Source of the DNA: Allomyces macrogynus ATCC 38327
Lineage: Eukaryota; Blastocladiomycota; Blastocladiomycetes; Blastocladiales; Blastocladiaceae
DNA: 27,104 nucleotides
Assembly (NCBI GenBank): GCA_000151295.1
Contig: GG745346.1
Coordinates: forward strand, 7,605-34,708
Direction of reading: 5' to 3'
The translations under genes were made by a program, and so were the position numbers. The number at the start of each line of letters is the position of its first letter. Within the stretch, counting starts at the first letter, position 1. Below the pieces are notes generated by a model. That model was not told the DNA's origin and searched no databases. It was given only the letters and a program-made list of their open reading frames with translations. Below, one piece after another: positions 7,640 to 17,280 of the stretch.

Positions 7640-8725
7640 CATGAGCATGCCAAGTCATCAGTGCAACTGTGCACCAACTTTGCCAATTTGTTTCTGGTGC
7701 TTGCTTTCCTCTTGTCACTGCCACCTGAATAGTTGCTGACAGTGCTCTCATTGGGCAAGCAGTATGAGGACATGTCACTTGTCAAGCTGCATCACATTGA
7801 ACCAGGGGCTATGCAAGTGGATTGTCAACAAGCTCAAGCCTGAGATCAAGGTGCATGACTTGGGCGATGCAACCTGGTTGCTCAGGTGCAAGATCACCTA
7901 TGGTGATGACAGCTCGATCTACCTTGATCAGAGCCAGTACATCAAGTGCAGTTCCAGATTCCTGACAAGATGTGGCCAGTGATCCTGATGTGGCCCAGTG
8001 ACTTCAAGGACCTGCTCAAGCTGCCCAAGGTTGTTGACCTGGTTGTGAAGAGCAGGTACCTTGTGATTATTGGGTCATTGCTGTTAGCAGCCACCAAGAT
8101 GCACCTGGACATTGCTGATGTGACAGTGATCCTCAGCTGCTTCATGCATGCTCCTGGCACATTGCACCTTGAAGTGACAAAATGGCTTGTTGGGTACCTG
8201 TTGGCCATGTCAAATCTTGGCATCGAGTTTTTGGGTAAGGACATGAAGCTCAATGTGTTTGCTAACCCCAATTGGGCTGAGGATCACATTGACCTCAAGT
8301 TGACATCCAGGTTTGTGGTATGGGTTGGCAGCAGTCCAGTCGCCTGGTGCTCAAAGAAGCAGATGCTTGTTGCCAAGTCAACCATGGCCACAGAGTATGT
8401 GTCAGCCAGTTTGGCAGGTGGCATGATTCTCTGTGCATGCTACTTGAGGAGCTCAGGAACAAACAGAAAGGACTCTAACTGCTCATGGAAGACAACAAGT
8501 AGTGGAGTGTGTTGCCAAGGATGTGCTGCTCTCACCCAAGAATGTTGAGATCCACACACACTGGATGCAGGACCAAGTCACCAAGAAGACAATTGACCTG
8601 CAATGCATGGCCATAGAGGACCAAATTGCTGACAACAATCTGACCAAGCTGCTGGCAGCACCTGCATTTCTGCCAACTGCGCAACATGATTGGCATTGTT
8701 GAAGTCCCCGACTCGCGTGCATAGG
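7640..8725 (+). pseudogene. Copia gag / RT-RNase H remnant of element D
   Basis: The gag piece HAKSSVQLCTNFANLFLVLA carries an in-frame TAG (about 7730) and matches the gag block of the minus-strand copies. The deletion junction falls near 7790. RT sequence LGDATWLLRCKI..SQYI (about 7855-7945) then shifts frame into IGSLLLAATKMHLDIADVT and RNase H with VFANPNWAEDHIDLKLTSRF, PVAWCSKKQMLVAKSTMATEY (about 8250-8405). A final shift leads to NVEIHTHWMQDQVTKKTIDL and the end at about 8702. Many CG dinucleotides of copy A appear here as TG or CA. Confidence 0.85.
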
Positions 8726-8745
8726 GAATGCTCACCGTGGGGGAG

Positions 8746-8936
8746 TGTCAGAGTGTTTGGCTCACACTTGTATTAGTCCTTCGTCATTTTCCTCAGCCAT
8801 TTCTCTCATTGGAGTTGTTCGAGTCGGATCCACGTGTGTGTGACAATGGTAACCTAGGTTCTGGTTGCCACTGCTGTTGAAGTTCGAAGAGCGCATACCA
8901 AATGCATTCTCTCTCCCGCTCAACCTTGTGAAAGCA
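8746..8936 (+). repeat. Copia-family LTR, copy D (3' LTR)
   Basis: It begins TGTCAGAGTGTTTGG directly after GGGGGAG and keeps CCAAATGCATTC and CTCAACCTTGTGAAAG. The hairpin is reduced to eight pairs including one G-T wobble (8848-8855 with 8866-8873 approximately). It is more diverged than copies A to C in its first 60 bases. Confidence 0.8.
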
Positions 8937-8998
8937 CAGGCCCTGAACGAACGTCGGACCAGGATAATGTTGTTTCAACCGTTCCAGAACCAGCAATT

Positions 8999-11178
8999 TC
9001 ACATTTTCCTTTGAGTTATAACATATTTGAACTGCTCCACCCCTTCTCCGTCGAGCAGCCGGAATGCAATGCGGTCCACAAACACATCAAACACGCCCAG
9101 CTGCACGTTCCCCTTGCTGCGCTCAAACAGGACCTCGTCGCGGTCCTCGTCCTTGACAAACAGGCCGTAAAACGGAATCGGCGAGTAAAACTGAGATACC
9201 GGGGAAATACTCAGTTCCACAACTTCGCCGTACGGCTTGAGCCGCTGAATCCCGACGGCGTGGCGGTCGCCCGAGACAATCACGGTCGTGCCGTTGGCGC
9301 GGTGCGCCAGGTCAAGCAGCCGAGTGCGGTCGCGTGGGTACCCGACCCACGTGTCCTTGTCAATGGCCCAGTTGTTGGTGACGGGCACTGACGCGGCGAC
9401 GATGCGCCAGGTGCAGTTAGGCGTCTGGAACCAGGCCTCGAGGTCGGCCCATTGCTGCGCGCCTAAGATGGTCGGGTTCTCGGCGTCGGGTGTGGTGCGG
9501 TAACGGCGCAGGTCCGTGACAAAGAAGCACGCTGGGCCCAGCGTGAAGTGGTAGTACTGCGTCGTGGCACCGTAGGTGCGCGGGTTGCCGCCGCCGAGGT
9601 ACTCGTTGTATGCCTGGCTTGCGACGGGGAACGGGAAATGTTCACCATTGTCCCAGTTGTTGGAGAACTCGTGGTCCTATAGCGAAAGCACAAGCACGGT
9701 TCGTCAGAAATTGCTGTGGAAGCGAATTTGGAAACAGAACCGTTTCAGGTACGCACGTCGTAGACAAAGTAACTTGGCGTTGCGGCTAAGAGCCGGCGCG
9801 TCTCGTCGACGCTGTAGGTGAAGCGATAATGCCAGCGGTAGGTGGCGAGCGACGGCGGGAACCACCAGGGCACGTCGGAATAAATGAAATCGCCGAGGAA
9901 TAGCATCAAGTCGGGCTTGACATGGTCAGCGAGCACGCGGAACCCACGAATGCCCGTCTCGGTGGCCCAGGGCGTCGACGGTTTCACGCACGAACCAGCG
10001 ACGAACGTGAACAGGGACTTGGTGGTGTCCAGTGCGTCAGAAAAACGCGGAAACGTGCGCACGCGGCCCGTCAACCAGACGGTCCCGTCGTTGCCCGCCG
10101 CGGGCGCAATGCGGTACTCGTACTCGGTCGCCGGGTCGAGGTCGCGCAAATGCACGGTAGCCGTGTAATCCGTGTCGCCCGATGCTTGAATGGTACCGTC
10201 GACGCGTTGCCATTCGGTCGTGCCATTGCTGGCGCGGAACGTGACGCCAAGATCGGCGCCGGCTGCGGGCACGCGGTCGGGCCGCAACCGCGCGGTAATG
10301 GTTGCGTGCGTGGCATTGACGTGGCCGAGGCGGGCAAACTCGACATTGTCGATGATGTCGGACTGCAACAGCCAGGGCCCAAAGACAGCGGCGAGGGTCA
10401 GGCCCATGAGCGTGACCTGGAGGGCAACGTTGAGAATGAGCACGATCGACGTCGCAGTGGAGCGTCGTTGCTGATTTCCGGCGGACTTAGTGGCGGTTCT
10501 TTGACCGCCTCTGTTGCCGTCAGCGTCAACGGAGAGGACCTGCATGCCGCGCACGAGATCCGAGGTGGACGTGAGCGACTCGCGCGTCGGAATACGGCGC
10601 GAGCCAAGCGACTGCGAGCGCCGCGATCCCGAGGCCGTGCGCTCGATGGAGTGGCGTTGGCGCGGCGCCGAGCTGGTCGACGCGGTGGATGAGGACGACG
10701 CGGTGCGGGTTAGGCGGTGCGAGGACGCTCCATCAGCTGAATCGGAGGTCGGGACCGGAATGGCAGCGGGATCGAGGCCAAAGACGCGCAGGCCGCGCGG
10801 CACCGAGTTGGGACTGGGGGATGTCAAGGGACTCGTGCTGCCATGTTGCTGACGCGATCCGTGCGAGAGTGTCCAGGCGGCGCGCGCGGTGACGAGCAGG
10901 ATGAGCGGCACAAGGACGAGCTGGCCAATGACGAGGACGCGGCCGGGCACGCTGAAGAGGAAGAAGAGGGCGGCGACGGTGTTGCCGAGCGAGAGGACGG
11001 CGAGCAGCCAGCTTGTCAGCGATGGGCACCAGTGCGGGCACACGCAGGCGCGGCGGTGGTGGCGGTCTTGCACATGCTGACTGGCGGTGGTGGCGGCGCG
11101 AGCGTCGGCGCCGTGGTTGCGGTCAGTGGCGGCGTTGGGGTCGGCGCGCGCGCCGTTGTGGTCGAGCGCGCGGTCCAT
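8999..11178 (-). CDS. PhoD-type alkaline phosphatase, multipass membrane anchor
   Basis: There are two exons, 11178-9757 and 9676-8999, giving 699 residues. The 80-base intron (9756-9677, GTGCGT...CTATAG) splits the Asp-Asp of YDDHEFSNNW. The start is an ATG in GCCATGG context; the frame stays open 57 bases upstream but only from TTG. Predicted membrane segments lie at about 56-77, 81-99 and 245-266, with a long Ser/Arg-rich loop (105-240) between the second and third. A beta-sandwich PhoD N-domain (about 275-380) follows. The metallophosphatase core shows GSCVKPS, LFLGDFIYSD, YDDHEFSNNW and VSGDRHAVGI, which supply the metal-ligand Asp, Asn and His residues of this family. PhoD enzymes hydrolyse phosphomono- or diesters at metal centres. 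I infer an extracytoplasmic catalytic domain tethered to a membrane; the substrate is unknown. The gene is divergent from the DM10 gene, and a copia LTR lies just beyond its stop. Confidence 0.9.
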
Positions 11179-11482
11179 GGCGATGGTGGCGGTGCGATCG
11201 GCCGCATGTCGTGGATGCCATTCGTCTTTCAACAATCAAGTTGAGTGAACGCATGCGCACGGCCTCTGCTTGCTGAGATCGCTTGTCGTGCGCCGGCGCG
11301 ATCGCAAATTTTCGCACTGCCGCCCGCCATCGTGCCTGCCAACTGCCCGCATTCCACGGATCCGCGCGCGCAACTCCTGCCGCCCGGCCAAGAAGCCCCG
11401 AGGCGACCAATTTTCGGCCACACCCGCACCGCTCCACGCCCGTCCGCCTGCCCGCTTGCCCCGCCCCGACCGGACGCCCAGC
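11179..11482. promoter_or_regulatory. Divergent intergenic region between PhoD-type and DM10 genes
   Basis: Only 304 bases separate the two start codons, so both 5' leaders and any core promoters must fit here. The stretch is GC- and CpG-rich with no clear TATA box. I could not place transcription starts. A bidirectional promoter is inferred from geometry only. Confidence 0.4.
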
Positions 11483-13825
11483 ATGAGCCAGCAGCGCACT
11501 GTGCACTTTTCCTCGTCGCCGCCGAGCCGCCCCAACTCGGGCTCTCCCGCTGCCTCACCGCGCGCCGCTGCCAACGCGCGCAGCCCGACGCGCCCGCCCA
11601 CTGTCGGCCAAGTCAACCCGCACCTCGTCTGCGACGTGCGCGCCAGCCTGCCTTTCCTGCCGGGCCACCAGTTCAACTTCAACGGCGTACGCAACGGTTT
11701 CCGCCCGCAGCTGCATTTCTCTCCACCAAGGACCGCCGTGACCTGACACCGCGCCTGCCCGCAAATGGCCAGAAACCCAACTTCCGCAAGTCGCATGCAT
11801 TTGACTACAGCAATACTGTACCCGTCTTCAAAGAGGACCGCCCGGGCATTGGTATGCACTCGTTCTCTTCCTCCTTTGGTTGTCTTCAACCTTGCCCACT
11901 CACGCATTCTTCTGGATAGGCGGCGTCCTCCTCCCGGGCCAGGACGAAAAGCGCGTGCAAACCTCGGCGCACCAGCTGCAGCAGCTCGTCTCCGACCCCA
12001 ACGCCGAGTCGGTGCCCGCCTGGATCGCCTTTGACCGCAAGGTCTTGCGCTTCTATGCCTATTTCCAAGAGGCCGTCCAGGAGCGCCGCGAAGAACAGTT
12101 CCGCATCCGCAAGTACGTCTCCACCCGCTGCTCCACTGCCTCCAACTCGGTTCACCTCACCCGACACGCCTCGTGCCCGACAGAGTCAACATTCTTTTTT
12201 ACCTCGAAGACGATACTGTGCACGTCATTGAGCCGCGCGGCCAGAACAGCGGCATCCCGCAGGGCACGCTCATTCGCCGCCATCGCATGCCGCGGCCCGG
12301 CACCGACCCGCACAATGCCCAGTACTACCTGTTCTCCGACCTCTCTGTCGGCAAGGAAGTCACGTTTTACGCACGCACCTTCAAGATTGTTGGCTGCGAT
12401 GCCTTCACGCGCGTACGTCTTGCTGCGCTCGACATCTTGTCCCGCGGTTCGCAACAGTGAACTAATCCCGCTCCACTTCCACCGCCAGGATTTCTTGACG
12501 AGTCTCGCCATCCCCGTCGCGCCCAACTCCGACTACCCCAACGACCCGCACGAGTCGCACCGCCGCGAAGTCCTGGCCCGCATGCGCCCGACGCGACCGG
12601 TCCCGCCGCGGCCCAGTCTGAAAAAGTTTCTCGAAAATGACCGAAAGGTGCTGCGCTTCTACAGCGTCTGGGACGACACGACCTCGGCGTTTGGCGACGC
12701 GCGCAAACTGGTTCTGCACTACTTTTTGGCCGACGACACCATGGAGATTCACGAGCACATTGCGCCCAACTCGGGTCGCGACGGCAACACGGCCTTTCTC
12801 AAGCGCGGCAAAGTGCCCAAGCGCATCAAGGTCGGATCGTCGCAGGCCGTTGTGCCGCGGTCCGAGGATTTCTACACCGATCGCGACTTGATGATTGGCG
12901 CCGTGCTCAACGTGTACGGCCGCCCGTTTTTGCTGTGCGACTGCGACGAGTTTACCAAGGAATACTTCCGCGACCGTACGCACCTCTACTTGTTCAATTT
13001 TGTTGTGAGAAACAAAGAGTTGACATTCTACCGATTCTAGGCTACGGCCTCCACGATTTCACGCCGATCCCTTACGACGCCATTTACCTCGAGCACGCGG
13101 CCATGCCTGACGTGCCGCTCATGCCGCTGCTCGGCCCACTCGGCGGCCAAGTCGGGTCAGCGCCCGCGCCCGCCGCGGCCACGGCTTATGTTCCGCCCGA
13201 GTACAATGGGTGGGGCTCCGAGGAAGACTCGCTCGGCAGCTGTCTCGCGCTCACGCCCAAGCCGCCGAAAAAGGATGTGAAAAAGGACCACTACTACGGG
13301 CAGACGGTGCTGCGCTTTGCTGCGGTGCTCAACACGGCACGGCAAGTCGACCGCGAGCGCCGGTTTGTTGTCACCTACCATCTGTCGGACGACACGGTGC
13401 ACGTCTTTGAGCCGCACCAGCGCAACTCGGGCATTGTCGGTGGCAAATGGCTCGAGCGGTGCCGCGTCAAGGTGCCGGGCACGGCGCGGTCGCTCAGCAC
13501 GCATGATCTCTACTTGGGTGCCGAACTGGTGCTGGCCGGGTTCCCGTTTGTGATTATTGGCGCCGACGAGTTTGCGCTGCGGTACATGGACGCGCACCCG
13601 CACCAGTTCCCAAACCATATGCCGCGCGGGCACGTGACCACCGCGTTTGTGCCGTCCGATATGGAGCGCGGCCGCGTGCGGTTTGCGGATCCCGACCCAG
13701 AGGCGGTGCACGATGCCGCGCAAGCCGGGAACGTGCCGTTTGCGCCTGCGGGCGGCGCTGGAGATGGTGAGAGCGAAGACATGGCGCGGTACGACAGCAA
13801 GGCGGCGCTTGGCGCAAGTGTTTGA
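11483..13825 (+). CDS. Three-DM10-domain protein, EFHC1/RIB72-like ciliary microtubule protein
   Basis: Six exons are inferred: 11483-11686, 11731-11851, 11920-12112, 12184-12412, 12489-12975 and 13041-13825. They sum to 2019 bases, or 672 residues. Introns are 44, 68, 71, 76 and 65 bases, all GT-AG with donors GTACGC/GTACGT or GTATGC; the first is the least certain. The N-terminus has LPFLPG, the EFHC1 family signature. DM10 domains lie at about 146-249 (FDRKVLRFYAYF, YYLEDD-like FYLEDDTVHVIEP), 292-411 (ENDRKVLRFYSVW) and 487-590 (GQTVLRFAAVL, SDDTVHVFEP, NSGIVGGKWL). Known relatives are inner-arm or luminal proteins of ciliary doublet microtubules (human EFHC1, Chlamydomonas RIB72). Unlike EFHC1, no EF-hand is visible; the tail of about 80 residues is low complexity. 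The gene implies motile flagellated cells. Confidence 0.92.
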
Positions 13826-13875
13826 CGGTGTTGCCGCGGAGCAGGGAACGCGGATTGAGATGCGAGGACTCGAAA

Positions 13876-13895
13876 GGGGGGGGGGGGGGGGGGGG
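13876..13895 (+). repeat. Poly-G run of 20
   Basis: Twenty consecutive G lie 50 bases past the DM10 stop, probably within its 3' untranslated region or terminator zone. Such runs can form quadruplexes and are often miscounted in sequencing. Confidence 0.9.
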
Positions 13896-14789
13896 ACACA
13901 TTGAGGGAACGGTTCATGGTCTGGACTGGATGAAGGCATTGACTGAAAGAGATGGAAAGTAAAGCGTTTCACAAATTCGGCCTTGTTGCATATCGAGCAC
14001 GTTGTTGGCGCATTGAAGGCATTGCTCAACCGCGCCAACGGCTTTCATTGCTCTGATCTTGTGAGCTGCTCTCAACGACGCTCCTGTCGACGTGAACGAT
14101 TGCAAATCGCTGGCTGAAAGGACAGTAGGACTGCGACCACATACGAAGGTCTAATATCCTGCTGACAAATACACAACATCGATCGCTTAGCAGCAGGCAC
14201 AAACAACAACTAACAAACGGAGCCCATCAGGCGCAGACCATGCCACCAACCCAGTTGAATGCGACCTCGCTTCTGACCATTACAGTATGATAATGGTTTG
14301 GTAACTGTTGATTGTCAGGGTCCCGTGGAACGCGATAACCGAAAGAGCCCAACAATGGACACTGAAGGCCTGTGGCAAGAACCAAGGTTGTTGGTCTGGT
14401 CTGCAGCTCACATCGTGGTATGTGCTCTGAGTTGGAACGCGTCCTCTTGTTGTTTTTTTTCGTCCGCAAAGCTGCGCTTGGGTGTTCAAAGCTTGCGCAT
14501 GTGCTCCTGTGTTGCAACTTGTTTTGTGCAACCACTCCATGGACCATACTTTCAAGAGCCAGGAGATGCGTTTCCTGGCAATGAGAGGTGCAACAGAAAT
14601 GAGAACTCTTCACAACGCATTTGTGGCACGCATGAAGTGATTTGTTGATGATTTTCAAAGGACATCATTTCTGAGCTGTTCATCACTCTCAATTTGCTTG
14701 GCAGGATATTGAATGGGCTGGATTGCATGGTACAAAAGAGACCATGGATGGGCAAATACGGCAGTTTGCGCTTGGGTTGTGCTGGACAA
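13896..14789. other. Intergenic stretch, nothing recognised
   Basis: The first 330 bases are CpG-containing like the host genes and may include 3' flanking sequence of the DM10 gene. From about 14250 the DNA becomes CpG-poor and repeat-like. Open frames of up to 143 codons (14658-14227, minus) show no recognisable motif and no codon pattern like the host genes. Confidence 0.4.
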
Positions 14790-14792
14790 TTA

Positions 14793-15467
14793 GGGCCCAT
14801 TCGGAAGTGGTTTTGGTCCTGTTTTTGGCAGGTCCATGGTGTTGAGGCACAGTGACCAGTGTTGTTGTCATCAGAAAAACATTTAAGTCAGATTCCAATG
14901 TTTGTTCAAAAGAGGGGAATCCCAACCCCTGTTATTGGCTGTGTCATTGCAAAAACCATGGTTTCCAATAATCGACTCAGGACACGATTTTTGCTGTCAT
15001 AGCTCAACTCCATGCAGCCCCTCCCTCCATGACCCACCACCCACCCCACCATGACCTGCCCTGCAATGGCCCGCATCATCTCTATAAAGGCGGCCGCCGT
15101 CCACAATCCGTGAGCTCCCCACCCTCCACCCATGCAACCATCACCATCATGGTGGGCAAGCACCATCATGGCAATGGCTCAGACTCAGTGTGTGCAGGAG
15201 CGCTGCAGGTTCGTTGCTTGGCCCATGATGTGGTTCTGCGGGAGGTGGTGGCGCGAGGAATCGCGTTTTGGCGATGTTGGTGCAGTCAGTGTGCTCACTG
15301 GATGATGGCAAACCAGCAATGCTGTGTCTGGTCAGCTGAAGGCAGGAACACCTAGGTAGTTGTTTGGAAAGATAACATGAGGGATTTTTTGAGATGTCTA
15401 TCAAATTGCGATAATTTCCCAGATGCAGTGAAACCCTGATCTTCCCATAACACTTCCAAACGGGCCC
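14793..15467. mobile_element. 675-bp Tourist/PIF-Harbinger-like MITE
   Basis: The ends are GGGCCCATTCGGAAGTG on the left and the complement of GGGCCCGTTTGGAAGTG on the right, matching 15 of 17 bases as terminal inverted repeats. TTA flanks both sides (14790-14792 and 15468-15470). A 3-bp TTA duplication with GGGCC-N-GTTTGG-type ends is the hallmark of PIF/Harbinger Tourist elements. No transposase is encoded, so it is non-autonomous. The interior includes a TATAAA at 15083-15088 and a small CpG-rich patch that may be captured host DNA. Confidence 0.75.
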
Positions 15468-16155
15468 TTAAAGCAGTGGAAGTTGGCTCTGTTAAAGTAG
15501 CGCCAGAAAGCAAGATTGATGCCAATTTACTGGTCTTTCACAGGAACAAAGTTGCTGATGTTTTTCCACATTGGCCAGGCTGAAACACGACCTGATCTTA
15601 CCCAAATGAGCTTCCTGGAGCGTGTGTTGTTGTTGACACATAAGCTGCAATGTAACGGCTGTTGTTGGCCAAGAGCATGTGTGTGCCAGGCTGCCTCACA
15701 TTGAGCATCAAGCATAGCACACCAACCACCATTCCAACAACTGTGATCAAACAACAGCTGCTGACCCATTTATGTCCACGTGATAAGCAATAAACCGGCA
15801 ATTATTTTGGCTCACACTGATCCAACTCACTGCAATCGCTATGCACCCATTGTGTTCTTTCTCTTGTCAGTCCTTGACTCAAGCAGCATTGGTGTTGGAT
15901 GCACTTCAAGCCAATTCTTCTCTTCAAGTTGCATTTTTCCAGCATCCTCGACGCTCAATGACATTGGTCAGCAGCTCTTATCCATTATTCCGCGCTCTCA
16001 CATTGCTCCTGACACTAATCCGTGTCAGCCTTGGTCTGGTGCAATTCATCATTGCAACCCACTGACCTTCCACCACCACCACCACCTCTCGTCTTGACCT
16101 CCTTCTACAATGCCATTGCCTGCTGTCTCTCTGCGCAAGTTGTGCAACCAGTTTG

Positions 16156-16929
16156 TCACCAAGCCAGATCCAGGGCGAGTGCCAGTGGCACATGCTGCTG
16201 CTCTTCAAATGCAAGCAGAGCCCAGTCAAGAAAGTCTCCATTGCTTCTGGTCCCTGGTCTGTTTGTGCTTCGAGTGGCTCTCAATTGGTGGGTCAATCTG
16301 ACAACGCGTTTGCTCTTGGTGCTAGCGATCATGCACTTGAGTTGTTGCTTGAACCCATGGAGGGCATTCTTGGCAAAGCAAAGACGCTCCCAGAAGGACA
16401 TGTCTGCAGTGCCACAGAATGGCGTGGTGGAGATTGATCTGCTGGTGGTGGGGGTTGCAAACCATGCCCGCTTTTGCAGTCTTGTTTGGGCGGGCGTGTG
16501 GATTGCAGTCAAGGTCATTGCCATTGCACACTGTGACAGCCAGTAACACAGAGTTGGGGGCAGAGATGGAGGTTCCAATCCTGTCACAATTGTGTCTTGC
16601 AGCAAGTTGGAGAGTGCATCAGGGTGGCCATAGTGCCCATTGCAGCGTCTGCACAGCAATACTGGGCTAAAATACAGGCTGGTTGTTGAGGAGGACAAGT
16701 CCGGGTGCACCATTGGATTGCTGAGGCGAAAAGCCGGCCAGGCGGTCGTCCAACAGCACTGCAAGTGCATGTCAAACCTGGGTGCAGGTGTGCATTCAAA
16801 AATCTGTTCAAAATGAAGCCTTGCATGCTGGCTCGTGTGACCTTCGCCTTTGTGCATGCTTTCAGCTCTGCAGAAATTAGTGTCACAAAACCACATGACT
16901 GAAGATTTGGCGATTTGGCGATTTGACAC
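16156..16929 (-). other. 257-codon open frame, uncertain coding status
   Basis: This is the longest frame in the gene-poor stretch. Visible features are a Cys pair followed by GHYGHPDAL (about residues 93-104) and a Thr/Pro-rich middle. I recognise no family. The overlapping plus strand also holds long frames (16022-16546), which suggests stop-codon depletion by composition. It may be a relic of a mobile-element protein or chance. Confidence 0.15.
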
Positions 16930-17200
16930 TCATGAGCAGAATTGATGCCATCCGCCTTTTAACGCTATTAATTTCTGCCTGCTAAATCCGTTGCTCAGTG
17001 TCCTGCTCTACTTCCTGCTCATATCATTACATACCCACAGTTTTTTTGCATCCACCAACATCTTGATGTTCCCCACAGACCACCTCTCCAACAAAAGTCA
17101 AAGTGTAGCTCCACTGAAAGTCAAAGGCACAGACAGTCATTGCATGGTTCCTTGCTCTTGAGCTGGTGAGCCTTGGTTAGTCTACAAGTGAGGAGGCTTG

Positions 17201-17280
17201 TTGGCTTGTGAGCAAAGTGATGTTTTGATCCATGTCGGATTTGGCTTGTGAGCAAAGCAATGTTCTGATCCACGTCAGAA
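17201..17280 (+). repeat. Two-copy 40-bp tandem duplication
   Basis: TTGGCTTGTGAGCAAAG and the following 23 bases occur twice head to tail (17201-17240, 17241-17280) with about five differences, several of them C/T or G/A. Confidence 0.75.

Larger units (their letters stand above)
7633..8936 (+). mobile_element. Internally deleted Ty1/copia element D with 3' LTR
   Basis: This is a plus-strand copy. A gag fragment (7640-7790) is joined directly to the end of reverse transcriptase (from about 7800), followed by RNase H, polypurine tract (8737-8745) and LTR (8746-8936). Its left end is interrupted by element 2, which lies in the opposite orientation. The right end lies about 60 bases from the stop of the PhoD-type gene. 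It is CpG-poor. Confidence 0.85.

Noticed and set aside
9922..10692. 256-codon plus-strand open frame
   Set aside because: Antisense of the PhoD-type gene, which has clear catalytic motifs on the other strand.
13157..14038. 293-codon minus-strand open frame
   Set aside because: Antisense shadow of the DM10 last exon, rich in Arg/Pro/His as expected from GC-rich antisense.
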